64,000 bases of DNA, from contig NZ_JAKWBE010000001.1 in NCBI RefSeq assembly GCF_022513565.1, positions 372,001 to 436,000 of the forward strand, written 5' to 3'. The notes under the pieces were generated by a model. It was not told where the DNA came from. It saw only the letters and a program-made list of their open reading frames with translations, and made no database searches. Shown one piece after another: positions 47,516 to 56,517 of the stretch; within the stretch, counting starts at the first letter, position 1, and each line of letters opens with the position of its first letter. Source of the stretch: Streptomyces gilvus (GTDB taxonomy: Bacteria; Actinomycetota; Actinomycetes; Streptomycetales; Streptomycetaceae). The position numbers were made by a program, and so were the translations under genes.

Positions 47516-48190
47516 ATGGCCCCGCAGCGCAGCCGCCCCGCCCTGCCGTCGCTCGGCGGCAGGAAGCCCAACTTCCGGGAGAAGGTCGTGGACGTGCTGC
47601 GTGCCGCCCTGATCTCGGGTGAACTCCGCCCCGGCCAGGTGTACTCGGCGCCGGCCCTCGCCCCACGTCTCGGGGTCTCCGCGACGCCGGTGCGCGAGGC
47701 GATGCTGGAGCTGGTGAAGGAGGGCATGGTCGAGATCGTCCCGAACAAGGGCTTCCGGGTCACCGAGGTCTCCGACAAGCAGCTCGACGAGTACACCCAC
47801 GTCCGGTCCCTGATCGAGATCCCGGTGACGGTCGGTCTCGCGACCACCGCCGACCCCGCGGACGTCGAAGCGCTCCGCCCCGAGGCGATGGAGATCGTCA
47901 CCTCCGCCGCCAGGGGCGACCTCATCGCCTACGTCGAGGCCGACCTGCGGTTCCATCTGGGACTGCTGGCGCTGGCGGGCAACGACCATCTCGTGGAAGT
48001 CGTACGGGACCTGCGGCAGCGTTCGCGCCTGTACGGGCTGACGGCTCTCGTCGAGGCGGGGCGGCTGGAGGCCTCCGCGCAGGAGCATCTCGAACTCCTC
48101 GACGCCCTGCTCGCCCGGGACCCCGAGCGCACCCGCGAGGTGATGACCCGCCACCTCGGGCACGTCCGGGGCCTGTGGGCCGCCCACTGA
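47516..48190 (+). CDS. GntR-family (FCD) regulator of the hydroxyproline cluster
   Basis: 224 residues. ATG 47516 is chosen because AGGAGG stands nine bases before it; ATG 47486 is in frame but weaker. Winged helix at about 20-80 (EKVVDVLRAALISGELRPGQVYS, PRLGVSATPVREAMLELVKEGM), FCD domain at about 90-215 with metal-type residues in EADLRFHLGLL and LEHLELLDALL-like QEHLELLDALL. Its place at the end of the operon suggests autoregulation through the palindrome at 42713 by a pathway intermediate. Confidence 0.87.
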   Translation: MAPQRSRPALPSLGGRKPNFREKVVDVLRAALISGELRPGQVYSAPALAPRLGVSATPVREAMLELVKEGMVEIVPNKGFRVTEVSDKQLDEYTHVRSLIEIPVTVGLATTADPADVEALRPEAMEIVTSAARGDLIAYVEADLRFHLGLLALAGNDHLVEVVRDLRQRSRLYGLTALVEAGRLEASAQEHLELLDALLARDPERTREVMTRHLGHVRGLWAAH

Positions 48191-48218
48191 AGCACTGACG
48201 TCGAAGGGCATGGAGTTA

Positions 48219-48253
48219 CGCAAGCCGTTTGCGCTTATTGCGCTATTCTTGCG
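48219..48253. promoter_or_regulatory. Operator cluster before the lacI gene
   Basis: CGCAAGC-C-GTTTGCG (48219-48233) is a near-perfect 15-bp palindrome of the LacI/GalR half-site type. TTGCG recurs at 48229, 48238 and 48249, giving spaced copies up to the start codon at 48257. TATTCT (48244-48249) could be a -10 leading to a leaderless transcript. The sites probably serve autoregulation; a related half-site (rc of CGCAAG) occurs at 49286-49300 before the binding-protein gene. Confidence 0.5.
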
Positions 48254-48256
48254 TTC

Positions 48257-49252
48257 ATGACGCGACGACTTGCCGAGGTGGCGAAGAAGGTCGGGGTCAG
48301 CGAGGCCACGGTGAGCCGGGTGCTCAACGGCAAACCGGGTGTCTCCGAGGCCACCCGGCAGGCGGTGCTCAGCGCCCTGGACGTCCTCGGCTACGAGCGG
48401 CCCACCCAGCTGCGGGGTGAGCGCGCCCGGCTCGTCGGTCTCGTCCTGCCCGAGCTGCAGAACCCCATCTTCCCGGCCTTCGCCGAGGTGATCGGCGGGG
48501 CGCTCGCCCAGCTGGGCCTCACACCGGTGCTGTGCACCCAGACCAAGGGCGGCGTCTCCGAGTCCGACTACGTGGACCTGCTGCTGCAACAGCAGGTCTC
48601 CGGTGTCGTCTTCGCCGGCGGCCTGTACGCCCAGGCCGACGCCCCGCACGAGCACTACCGGCGGCTCGCCGAGCGCAACATCCCGGTGGTGCTGGTCAAC
48701 GCGTCCATCGACGACCTCGGCTTCCCGGGTGTCTCCTGCGACGACGCGGTGGCCGTGGAGCAGGCCTGGCGGCACCTCGCCTCGCTCGGGCACGAGCGGA
48801 TCGGGCTGGTGCTGGGGCCCGCCGACCATGTGCCGTCGGCCCGCAAACTCGCCGCCGCCCAGGCCCTCGGCGACCTCCCCGAGGAGCGTGTCGCGCGGGC
48901 CATGTTCTCCATCGAGGGCGGTCACGCGGCCGCCGCCCGGCTGATCGACCGCGGTGTCACCGGCTTCATCTGCGCCAGCGACCCGCTCGCCCTCGGCGTC
49001 ATCCGGGCCGCCCGCCGCAAGGGGCTGGACGTCCCCGGCCGCGTCTCCGTCGTCGGTTACGACGACTCCGCGCTGATGAACTGCACCGAGCCGCCCCTGA
49101 CCACCGTCCGCCAGCCCATCGAGGCCATGGGGCGCGCTGCCGTGGAGCTGCTGAACGCGCAGGTCGGCGGCGGTTCCGTACCCGCCGAAGAGCTGTTGTT
49201 CGAGCCGGAGTTGGTGGTGCGCGGCTCGACCGCGCAAGCTCCTCGCCCCTGA
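48257..49252 (+). CDS. LacI-family transcriptional regulator
   Basis: 331 residues. The HTH and hinge are RLAEVAKKVGVSEATVSRVLNGK (about 4-26) and GYERPTQLRGERA; the periplasmic-binding-like effector domain follows (LVGLVLPELQNPIFPAF, LGLVLGPAD-like IGLVLGPADHVPS, VVGYDDSALMN). It resembles MalR of Streptomyces. It precedes and reads in the same direction as a maltose-type importer and an alpha-glucosidase, so it most likely represses them until an alpha-glucoside binds. No ribosome site; probably leaderless. Confidence 0.88.
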   Translation: MTRRLAEVAKKVGVSEATVSRVLNGKPGVSEATRQAVLSALDVLGYERPTQLRGERARLVGLVLPELQNPIFPAFAEVIGGALAQLGLTPVLCTQTKGGVSESDYVDLLLQQQVSGVVFAGGLYAQADAPHEHYRRLAERNIPVVLVNASIDDLGFPGVSCDDAVAVEQAWRHLASLGHERIGLVLGPADHVPSARKLAAAQALGDLPEERVARAMFSIEGGHAAAARLIDRGVTGFICASDPLALGVIRAARRKGLDVPGRVSVVGYDDSALMNCTEPPLTTVRQPIEAMGRAAVELLNAQVGGGSVPAEELLFEPELVVRGSTAQAPRP

Positions 49253-49362
49253 GATCCCGTCAGCTGTCGAATAATTACAGATTCTGCGCGACATCTTGCG
49301 GACGGATGTCGGCGGTGCTTGAGTGTGCGGCGCCCACCGCTCCTGCCACGAGGGGTCCTCTG

Positions 49363-50715
49363 ATGAGAAGCACCGGGTTCCGCCGTACGTTCGTCGCGCT
49401 CAGCGTCTGTTCCTCCCTCGCCCTCGCCGCCACCGCCTGCGGCTCCGGTGACGACGGCTCGGCGAGCGGGAAGACCCGTATCACCGTCAACTGCGAGCCG
49501 CCCAGGAGCGCCAAGGTCGACCGCGGCTTCTTCGAGCAGGACGTCGCGTCCTTCGAGAAGCAGCACCCGGACATCGACGTCGTCGCGCACGACGCGTTCC
49601 CCTGCCAGGACCCCAAGACCTTCGACGCCAAGCTCGCCGGCGGGCAGATGGAGGACGTCTTCTACACGTACTTCACCGACGCCAGGCACGTCGTCGACAT
49701 CCGTCAGGCGGCCGATCTCACGCCGTACATCAAGGAGTTGAAGAGCTACGACTCCATCCAGAAGCAGCTGCGCGACATCTACACCGTCGACGGGAAGATC
49801 TACGGCGTCCCGCGCACCGGTTACTCCATGGGCCTGATCTACAACCGCAAGCTCTTCGAGAAGGCCGGACTGGACCCCGACCGGCCGCCGACGACCTGGG
49901 ACGAGGTCCGCGCCGACGCCAAGAAGATCGCGGCCCTCGGCGACGGCACCGTCGGATACGCCGACTACAGCGCCCAGAACCAAGGGGGTTGGCACTTCAC
50001 CGCCGAGCTCTACTCCCAGGGCGGCGACGTCGTCAGCCCCGACGGCAAGAAGGCCACCATCGACACCCCCGAGGGCCACGCCGTCCTGCGGAACCTGCAC
50101 GACATGCGCTGGAGTGACAACTCCATGGGCAGCAAGCAGCTCCTGGTCATCAACGACGTGCAGCAGATGATGGGTTCGGGCAGGCTCGGCATGTACCTCT
50201 CCGCCCCGGACAACATCCCGATCCTGGTCAAGGAGAAGGGCGGCGACTACAAGGACCTCGCGCTCGGTCCGATGCCCGGCGGCAAGGGCACGCTCATCGG
50301 CGGCGACGGCTACATGTTCAACAAGCACGACACGCCCGCCCAGATTCGCGCCGGCCTGCAGTGGCTCGACCACATGTTCCTCACCCCCGGCACCGGCTTC
50401 CTCGGCGACTACGCCCGCGCCAGGAAGGCGAACGCACCCGTCGGACTGCCCGAGCCGCGCCTGTTCACCGGCGCCGCCGACGCCAGGGACCAGCAGGTCA
50501 AGAAGGCCAACGCCAATGTTCCGGTGGAGAACTACCAGGCCTTCCTCGACGGCAACCACAGCCTCCGGCTGAAGATCGAGCCGCCGGACGCCCAGCAGGT
50601 CTACTCCGTCCTCGACTCCGCCGTCTCCGCCGTCCTCACCAAGAAGGACGCCGACATCGACCAGCTCCTGAAGGACGCCTCCGGCAAGATCGACGGCATC
50701 CTGGCCCGGGGCTGA
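49363..50715 (+). CDS. Alpha-glucoside-type ABC substrate-binding lipoprotein
   Basis: 450 residues. Lipobox LALAATAC (cysteine about 26) then an extracellular binding fold (KTRITVNCEPPRS, VASFEKQHPDIDVVAHDAF, GKIYGVPRTGYSMGLIYNRKLFEKAGLDP). Captures oligosaccharides for the two permeases that follow. ATG 49363 with GAGGGG before it. The 110-base gap after lacI holds a CGCAAG-type half-site at 49286-49300. Ligand predicted from context as an alpha-glucan oligosaccharide such as nigero- or malto-oligosaccharide. Confidence 0.88.
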   Translation: MRSTGFRRTFVALSVCSSLALAATACGSGDDGSASGKTRITVNCEPPRSAKVDRGFFEQDVASFEKQHPDIDVVAHDAFPCQDPKTFDAKLAGGQMEDVFYTYFTDARHVVDIRQAADLTPYIKELKSYDSIQKQLRDIYTVDGKIYGVPRTGYSMGLIYNRKLFEKAGLDPDRPPTTWDEVRADAKKIAALGDGTVGYADYSAQNQGGWHFTAELYSQGGDVVSPDGKKATIDTPEGHAVLRNLHDMRWSDNSMGSKQLLVINDVQQMMGSGRLGMYLSAPDNIPILVKEKGGDYKDLALGPMPGGKGTLIGGDGYMFNKHDTPAQIRAGLQWLDHMFLTPGTGFLGDYARARKANAPVGLPEPRLFTGAADARDQQVKKANANVPVENYQAFLDGNHSLRLKIEPPDAQQVYSVLDSAVSAVLTKKDADIDQLLKDASGKIDGILARG

Positions 50716-50720
50716 CGGCC

Positions 50721-51677
50721 ATGACGAAGACGGCCGAGCGGCAGCGGCCCCGGACGGCCGCCGCCCCCACGGTCCCGGCGCCGTCCCCGGCAGGGGACCG
50801 GGGACGGCGCCGCCTCGCCGACCAGGCCCGCGCCTACGCCTTCCTCCTCGGCGGCCTGATCTGCTTCGCCCTGTTCTCCTGGTACCCGGCGATCCGCGCC
50901 GTCGTGATCGCCTTCCAGAAGTACACCCCGGGCTCCTCGCCGCAGTGGGTCGGCACGGCCAACTTCACCCGCGTCTGGCACGACCCCGAGTTCTCCGCGG
51001 CCTGGCGCAACACCCTGACCTTCACGCTCCTGGCCCTGCTGATCGGCTTCGCGATCCCCTTCGTGATGGCCCTCGTCCTCAACGAACTCCGGCACGCGAA
51101 GGCGTTCTTCAGGATCGTGGTCTATCTGCCGGTGATGATCCCGCCCGTGGTCAGCGCCCTGCTGTGGAAGTGGTTCTACGACCCCGGGGCGGGCCTCGCC
51201 AACGAGGCGCTGCGCTTCCTTCACCTGCCCACCTCGAACTGGTCCAACGGCGCCGACACCGCGCTGGTCTCCCTGGTCCTCGTCGCCACCTGGGCCAACA
51301 TGGGCGGCACGGTCCTGATCTACCTCGCCGCCCTGCAGTCCATCCCCGGCGAGCTGTACGAGGCGGCCGAGCTGGACGGAGCCGGCCTGCTGCAGCGCGT
51401 ACGGCACGTGACGGTCCCTCAGACCCGCTTCGTGATCCTGATGCTGATGCTCCTTCAGATCATCGCCACCATGCAGGTCTTCACCGAACCGTTCGTGATC
51501 ACGGGCGGCGGCCCCGAGAACGCCACCGTCACCGTGCTCTACCTCATCTACAAGTACGCCTTCCTCTACAACGACTTCGGCGGTGCCTGCGCCCTCAGCG
51601 TCATGCTCCTGCTGCTGCTCGGCGCCTTCTCCGCCGTCTATCTGCGCCTGACCCGCTCCGGGGAGGAGGAAGCGTGA
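50721..51677 (+). CDS. Alpha-glucoside ABC permease (MalF type)
   Basis: 318 residues, about 35 hydrophilic residues then six spans starting AYAFLLGGLICFALFSWYPAI. The EAA loop is ELYEAAELDGAGLLQRVRHV near 212-231. ATG five bases past the binding-protein stop. As in the other sugar importer of this window, no ATPase gene accompanies it. Confidence 0.9.
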   Translation: MTKTAERQRPRTAAAPTVPAPSPAGDRGRRRLADQARAYAFLLGGLICFALFSWYPAIRAVVIAFQKYTPGSSPQWVGTANFTRVWHDPEFSAAWRNTLTFTLLALLIGFAIPFVMALVLNELRHAKAFFRIVVYLPVMIPPVVSALLWKWFYDPGAGLANEALRFLHLPTSNWSNGADTALVSLVLVATWANMGGTVLIYLAALQSIPGELYEAAELDGAGLLQRVRHVTVPQTRFVILMLMLLQIIATMQVFTEPFVITGGGPENATVTVLYLIYKYAFLYNDFGGACALSVMLLLLLGAFSAVYLRLTRSGEEEA

Positions 51678-52534
51678 GCACCCGGACCCTGATCTCCCCG
51701 GCGACCCTGGCCCGCCCTCGCGGCAAGGCTCTCTACTGGACCGTCTTCTCCGCCGTCGTCCTGCTCTTCGCCCTCGCCTTCCTCTTCCCCGTGTACTGGA
51801 TGGTGACCGGCGCGATGAAGTCGCCGGACGAGATCGCGCGGACCCCGCCGACCCTCGTCCCCGACCACTGGCACCTCGGCGGCTACACCGACGCCTGGGA
51901 CCTGATGCAACTCCCGCAGCACTTGTGGAACACGGTCGTCCAGGCGGCTGGCGCCTGGGCCTGCCAGCTGGTGCTGTGCACCGCGGCCGCCTACGCCCTC
52001 TCCCGGCTCCGGCCCGCCTTCGGCCGGCTGGTCCTCGGCGGCATCCTCGCCACCCTCATGGTCCCGGCACAGGCCCTGGTCGTACCGAAGTACCTCACCG
52101 TGGCGGACCTGGGCCTGCTCAACAAACCCGTCGCCATCTGGCTGCCGGCCGTCGCCAACGCCTTCAACCTCTATCTGCTCAAGCGGTTCTTCGACCAGCT
52201 CCCGCGCGATGTGCTGGAGGCCGCCGAGATGGACGGCGCGGGAAAACTGCGCACGCTCTGGTCGATCGTGCTGCCCATGTCACGGCCGGTGCTGGGGGTG
52301 GTCTCCATCTTCGCCCTCGTCGCCGTCTGGCAGGACTTCCTCTGGCCGCTGATGGTCTTCTCCGACACCGACAAGCAGCCCATCAGCGTCGCCCTCGTCC
52401 AGCTGTCGCAGAACATCCAGCTCACCGTGCTCATCGCCGCGATGGTCATCGCGAGCATCCCGATGGTCGCGCTCTTCCTGGTCTTCCAGCGGCACATCAT
52501 CGCCGGGATCAGCGCGGGCGGCACCAAGGGCTGA
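51674..52534 (+). CDS. Alpha-glucoside ABC permease (MalG type)
   Basis: 286 residues, six spans, the first YWTVFSAVVLLFALAFLFPVY. EAA loop DVLEAAEMDGAGKLRTLWSI near 177-196. GTG start overlaps the MalF stop by four bases (GTGA). Completes the membrane part of the importer. Confidence 0.9.
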   Translation: MSTRTLISPATLARPRGKALYWTVFSAVVLLFALAFLFPVYWMVTGAMKSPDEIARTPPTLVPDHWHLGGYTDAWDLMQLPQHLWNTVVQAAGAWACQLVLCTAAAYALSRLRPAFGRLVLGGILATLMVPAQALVVPKYLTVADLGLLNKPVAIWLPAVANAFNLYLLKRFFDQLPRDVLEAAEMDGAGKLRTLWSIVLPMSRPVLGVVSIFALVAVWQDFLWPLMVFSDTDKQPISVALVQLSQNIQLTVLIAAMVIASIPMVALFLVFQRHIIAGISAGGTKG

Positions 52535-52564
52535 CGCCCTCCCTCCGACAGAAAGGCACGCACC

Positions 52565-54160
52565 GTGGGACCGTCCCGCCATGCCCGCAAGGAGTGGTGG
52601 CGCTCCGCCGTCATCTACCAGGTCTACGTCCGCAGCTTCGCCGACGGCGACGGCGACGGCACCGGGGACCTCGCGGGCGTCCGCGCCAGGCTGCCGTACC
52701 TCGCCGAACTCGGCGTGGACGCCCTGTGGTTCAACCCCTGGTACCTGTCGCCGATGAAGGACGGCGGCTACGACGTCGCCGACTACCGGGCGATCGACCC
52801 GGCCTTCGGCACCCTCGCCGAGGCCGAGAAGCTGATCGCCGAGGCCCGGGAGCTCGGCATCCGCACCATCGTGGACATCGTGCCCAACCACGTCTCCGAC
52901 CAGCACCCTTGGTTCCGGGCCGCGCTCGCCACCGGACCCGGCAGCCCGGAACGCGAGCTGTTCCACTTCCGGCGCGGACGCGGGGACCACGGCGAACTGC
53001 CGCCCAACGACTGGCCGTCGCAGTTCGTCGGCTCCACCGAGCCGGTGTGGAAGCGGCTGCCGGACGGCGACTGGTACCTCCACCTGTTCACACCCGAGCA
53101 GCCCGACCTCAACTGGGCCCACCCGGCCGTCCGTCAGGAGCACGAGGACATCCTGCGCTTCTGGTTCGAGCGGGGTGTCGCGGGCGTCCGCATCGACTCC
53201 GCCGCCCTGCTCGCCAAGGACCCCGCGCTCCCCGACCTCGCCGACGCCCCCGACCCGCACCCCTTCGTCGACCGCGACGAACTCCACGACATCTACCGCT
53301 CCTGGCGGGCGGTCGCCGACGAGTACGACGGCGTGTTCGTCGGCGAGGTGTGGCTCCCGGACGCCGAACGCTTCGCCCGCTACCTCCGCCCCGACGAACT
53401 GCACACGGCCTTCAACTTCAGCTTTCTGTCCTGCCCTTGGGACGCCGGCCGGCTGCGCACGGCCGTCGACACGACCCTCGCCGAGCACGCTCCCGTCGGC
53501 GCCCCCGCCACCTGGGTCCTGTGCAACCACGACGTCACCCGCACGGTCACCCGGTACGGCCGCGCGGACACCGGTTTCGACTTCGCCACGAAGGCCTTCG
53601 GCACCCCGACCGACCTCGCCCTCGGCACCCGCCGCGCCCGCGCTGCGGCCCTCCTCTCGCTCGCCCTCCCCGGCGCCGTCTACCTCTACCAGGGGGAGGA
53701 ACTGGGCCTGCCCGAGGCCGACATCCCCCGCGACCGCATCGAGGACCCGATGCACTTCCGCTCCGGCGGCACGGACCCGGGGCGTGACGGGTGCCGGGTG
53801 CCGCTGCCGTGGGCGGCCGAGGCGCCGTACGCCGGTTTCGGCGGGGAGCCCTGGCTGCCCGAGCCCGCCTACTGGCCCGCCTACGCGGCCGACCGCCAGG
53901 CCGCCGACCTCGCCTCGATGCTGAGTCTGTACCGGGCCGCGATCGCACTCCGGTCGGCGTTCGGCGAGGGCCCGCTCACCTGGCTGCCCGCGCCCGAGGG
54001 CGTCCTCGCCTTCACCCGTGCGGGGGGCGCTATGTGCGTCGTGAACCTCGCCGACGACAGCGCCGACCTCCCTCCCCACACCGAACTCCTCCTGAGCAGC
54101 GGCCCCTTGGACGCGGACGGCCGGCTGCCCACCGACACGGCGGTCTGGCTGCGCGCCTGA
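52565..54160 (+). CDS. GH13 alpha-glucosidase
   Basis: 531 residues, cytoplasmic. All four conserved regions of the alpha-amylase superfamily are visible: DIVPNHVS (region I), GVRIDSA with nucleophile Asp211 (II), VGEVW with acid Glu261 (III), CNHDV with Asp323 (IV). The N-terminus WWRSAVIYQVYVRSFADGDGDG is the oligo-1,6-glucosidase/alpha-glucosidase (GH13 subfamily 23/30/31-like) form. GTG start. It would split imported alpha-glucosides into glucose. Linkage preference is not readable; the GH87 neighbour argues for alpha-1,3 or mixed alpha-1,3/1,4 products. Confidence 0.9.
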   Translation: MGPSRHARKEWWRSAVIYQVYVRSFADGDGDGTGDLAGVRARLPYLAELGVDALWFNPWYLSPMKDGGYDVADYRAIDPAFGTLAEAEKLIAEARELGIRTIVDIVPNHVSDQHPWFRAALATGPGSPERELFHFRRGRGDHGELPPNDWPSQFVGSTEPVWKRLPDGDWYLHLFTPEQPDLNWAHPAVRQEHEDILRFWFERGVAGVRIDSAALLAKDPALPDLADAPDPHPFVDRDELHDIYRSWRAVADEYDGVFVGEVWLPDAERFARYLRPDELHTAFNFSFLSCPWDAGRLRTAVDTTLAEHAPVGAPATWVLCNHDVTRTVTRYGRADTGFDFATKAFGTPTDLALGTRRARAAALLSLALPGAVYLYQGEELGLPEADIPRDRIEDPMHFRSGGTDPGRDGCRVPLPWAAEAPYAGFGGEPWLPEPAYWPAYAADRQAADLASMLSLYRAAIALRSAFGEGPLTWLPAPEGVLAFTRAGGAMCVVNLADDSADLPPHTELLLSSGPLDADGRLPTDTAVWLRA

Positions 54161-54162
54161 GA

Positions 54163-54264
54163 CCGCACTCCCGCTGTCTCCGCACTCCCGCTGTCTCCGC
54201 ACTCCCGCTGTCTCCGCACTCCCGCTGTCTCCGCACTCCCGCTGTCTCCGCACTCCCGCTGTCC
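54163..54264. repeat. 17-bp tandem repeat between the GH13 and GH87 genes
   Basis: The unit CCGCACTCCCGCTGTCT is repeated five times without error (54163-54247), a sixth copy differs only in its last base, and one or two decayed copies continue to about 54290. It starts two bases after the alpha-glucosidase stop. There is no spacer between units, so it is a simple array, not CRISPR. It may have grown by slippage and could act as a transcription brake or variable spacer. Confidence 0.92.
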
Positions 54265-54310
54265 CCCGTACCCCGCTGTCCCCGCACCCCCACCCCGAAG
54301 GGATCGGCAC

Positions 54311-56482
54311 ATGTCCAGGTCCAGATCTGTCAGGCGCATGCCAGCAGTCGGCACGGTCGTCGCCCTCGCGGCCGGCACGCTCGTCACCCTCGCCCCGGCC
54401 GCCCACGCGGCCGCCGGCGCCACCCTGCCCTTCACCTCCGTCGAGGCCGAGTCCGCGACGACCACGGGTTCGAAGATCGGCCCCGACTACACCCAGGGCA
54501 CGCTCGCCTCCGAGGCCTCCGGACGGCAGGCCGTACGGCTCACCTCCGGCCAGCGCGTCGAGTTCACCGTGCCGCGCGCGGCCAACGCCGTGAACCTCGC
54601 CTACAGCGTCCCCGACGGCCAGTCCGGCTCGCTCGACGTCTACGTCAACGGCACCAGGCTCACCAGGACGCTCCCGGTCACCTCCAAGTACTCGTACATC
54701 GACACGAGTTGGATCCCCGGCGCCAAGACGCACCACTTCTTCGACAACGCCCGCATGATGCTCGGCCAGAACCTCCAGCCGGGCGACAAGGTCGCCTTCC
54801 AGTCGACCGGCACTCAAGTGACCGTGGACGTGGCCGACTTCGAGCAGGTCGACGTAGCCGCCACCCAGCCCGCGGGCTCGGTCTCGGTCACCTCCAAGGG
54901 CGCCGACCCCAGCGGCAACGGTGGTTCCACTCAAGCCTTCCGGGACGCGATCGCCGCCGCCCAGGGGGGAGTGGTGTGGATCCCGCCGGGCGACTACCGG
55001 CTGACGTCCTCGCTCAGCGGCGTTCAGAACGTCACCCTGCAGGGCGCCGGCAGCTGGTACTCCGTGGTCCATACCTCCCGCTTCATCGACCAGTCCACCT
55101 CCTCGGGCAACGTCCGGATCAAGGACTTCGCGGTCATGGGCGAGGTCACCGAGCGGGTCGACTCCAACCCGGACAACTTCGTCAACGGCTCGCTGGGGCC
55201 GAACAGTTCGGTATCCGGGATGTGGATCCAACACCTGAAGGTCGGCCTGTGGCTGACGGGGAACAACGACAACCTCGTCATCGAGAACAGCCGCATCCTC
55301 GACACCACCGCCGACGGCATCAACCTCAACGGCACCGCGAAGGGCGTCCGCGTCCGGAACAACTTCCTGCGCAACCAGGGCGACGACGCGCTCGCCATGT
55401 GGTCGCTGTACTCGCCCGACACCGACTCCAGCTTCGAGAACAACACCGTCACGCAGCCGAACCTCGCCAACGGCATCGCCATCTACGGCGGCACCGACAT
55501 CGCCGTCAGGAACAACCTGGTCTCCGACACCAACGCACTCGGCAGCGGTATCGCGATCTCCAACCAGAAGTTCCTCGACCCCTTCTTCCCGCTCGCCGGC
55601 ACGATCACGGTCGACGGCAACACACTCGTCCGCGCCGGCGCCATGAACCCCAACTGGAACCACCCCATGGGCGCGTTGCGCGTCGACTCCTACGACAGCG
55701 CCGTCAACGCCACGGTGAACATCACCGACACCACCGTCACCGACAGCCCGTACAGCGCCTTCGAGTTCGTGTCGGGCGGCGGACAGGGCTACCCGGTCCG
55801 GAACGTCACCGTGGACGGAGCGACCGTGCGCGGCACCGGGACGGTCGTCGTCCAGGCGGAGGCGCAGGGCGCGGCCACCTTCCGCAACGTCACGGCGACG
55901 GGCGTCGGCGCCGCCGGGATCTACAACTGCCCCTACCCGGCGAACTCCGGCACCTTCGCCCTCACCGACGGCGGCGGCAACTCCGGCTGGAGCAGCACCT
56001 GGGCGGACTGCTCGACCTGGCCGCAGCCCGGTCAGGGCAACCCCGACCCCGACCCGAACCGCAACCTCGCCAAGGGACGTCCGGCCACCGCGACCGGCTC
56101 GCAGGACGTCTACACGCCCGGCAAGGCGGTCGACGGCGACGCGAACAGCTACTGGGAGTCGACCAACAACGCCTTCCCGCAGTCCTGGACGGTCGACCTG
56201 GGCTCCTCCTACGCGGTACGCCGACTGGTGCTGAAGCTGCCGCCGTCCGCCGCCTGGGGCGCGCGCACGCAGACCATCACCGTGCTGGGCAGCACCGACG
56301 GTTCCACCTACTCGACCGTCCTCGGCGCCACCGGCTACCGCTTCGACCCGGCGACCGGCAACACGGCGACCGTGACGCTGCCGAGCGGCACGAACCTGCG
56401 CCATCTGCGGCTGTCGGTGAGCGCCAACACCGGTTGGCCGGCTGGTCAATTCAGTGAGGTGGAGGCGTATCTGACGTCGTGA
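54311..56482 (+). CDS. Secreted GH87-like alpha-1,3-glucanase (mycodextranase type) with two binding modules
   Basis: 723 residues: signal peptide (about 1-34, ending AAHA), a CBM6/35-type module (about 40-170, VEAESATTTGSKIG...VEFTVPRAANAVNLAYSVPDG), a parallel beta-helix (about 195-575) with KGADPSGNGGSTQAFRDAI and the aspartate-rich ADGINLNGTAKG, NQGDDALAMWS segments typical of GH87, a Pro-rich linker near 577 and a C-terminal F5/8-type CBM32 (about 590-723). Cuts alpha-1,3-glucan outside the cell. ATG 54311 with GAAGGGATC before it. Probably supplies oligosaccharides to the importer upstream. Confidence 0.82.
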   Translation: MSRSRSVRRMPAVGTVVALAAGTLVTLAPAAHAAAGATLPFTSVEAESATTTGSKIGPDYTQGTLASEASGRQAVRLTSGQRVEFTVPRAANAVNLAYSVPDGQSGSLDVYVNGTRLTRTLPVTSKYSYIDTSWIPGAKTHHFFDNARMMLGQNLQPGDKVAFQSTGTQVTVDVADFEQVDVAATQPAGSVSVTSKGADPSGNGGSTQAFRDAIAAAQGGVVWIPPGDYRLTSSLSGVQNVTLQGAGSWYSVVHTSRFIDQSTSSGNVRIKDFAVMGEVTERVDSNPDNFVNGSLGPNSSVSGMWIQHLKVGLWLTGNNDNLVIENSRILDTTADGINLNGTAKGVRVRNNFLRNQGDDALAMWSLYSPDTDSSFENNTVTQPNLANGIAIYGGTDIAVRNNLVSDTNALGSGIAISNQKFLDPFFPLAGTITVDGNTLVRAGAMNPNWNHPMGALRVDSYDSAVNATVNITDTTVTDSPYSAFEFVSGGGQGYPVRNVTVDGATVRGTGTVVVQAEAQGAATFRNVTATGVGAAGIYNCPYPANSGTFALTDGGGNSGWSSTWADCSTWPQPGQGNPDPDPNRNLAKGRPATATGSQDVYTPGKAVDGDANSYWESTNNAFPQSWTVDLGSSYAVRRLVLKLPPSAAWGARTQTITVLGSTDGSTYSTVLGATGYRFDPATGNTATVTLPSGTNLRHLRLSVSANTGWPAGQFSEVEAYLTS

Positions 56483-56517
56483 CCACGTCGTTCGCAACCC
56501 CGCGCTTCGCCGCCTGG

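Noticed and set aside
54163..54264. CRISPR array
   Set aside because: Units are 17 bp and directly adjacent with no spacers and no cas genes.
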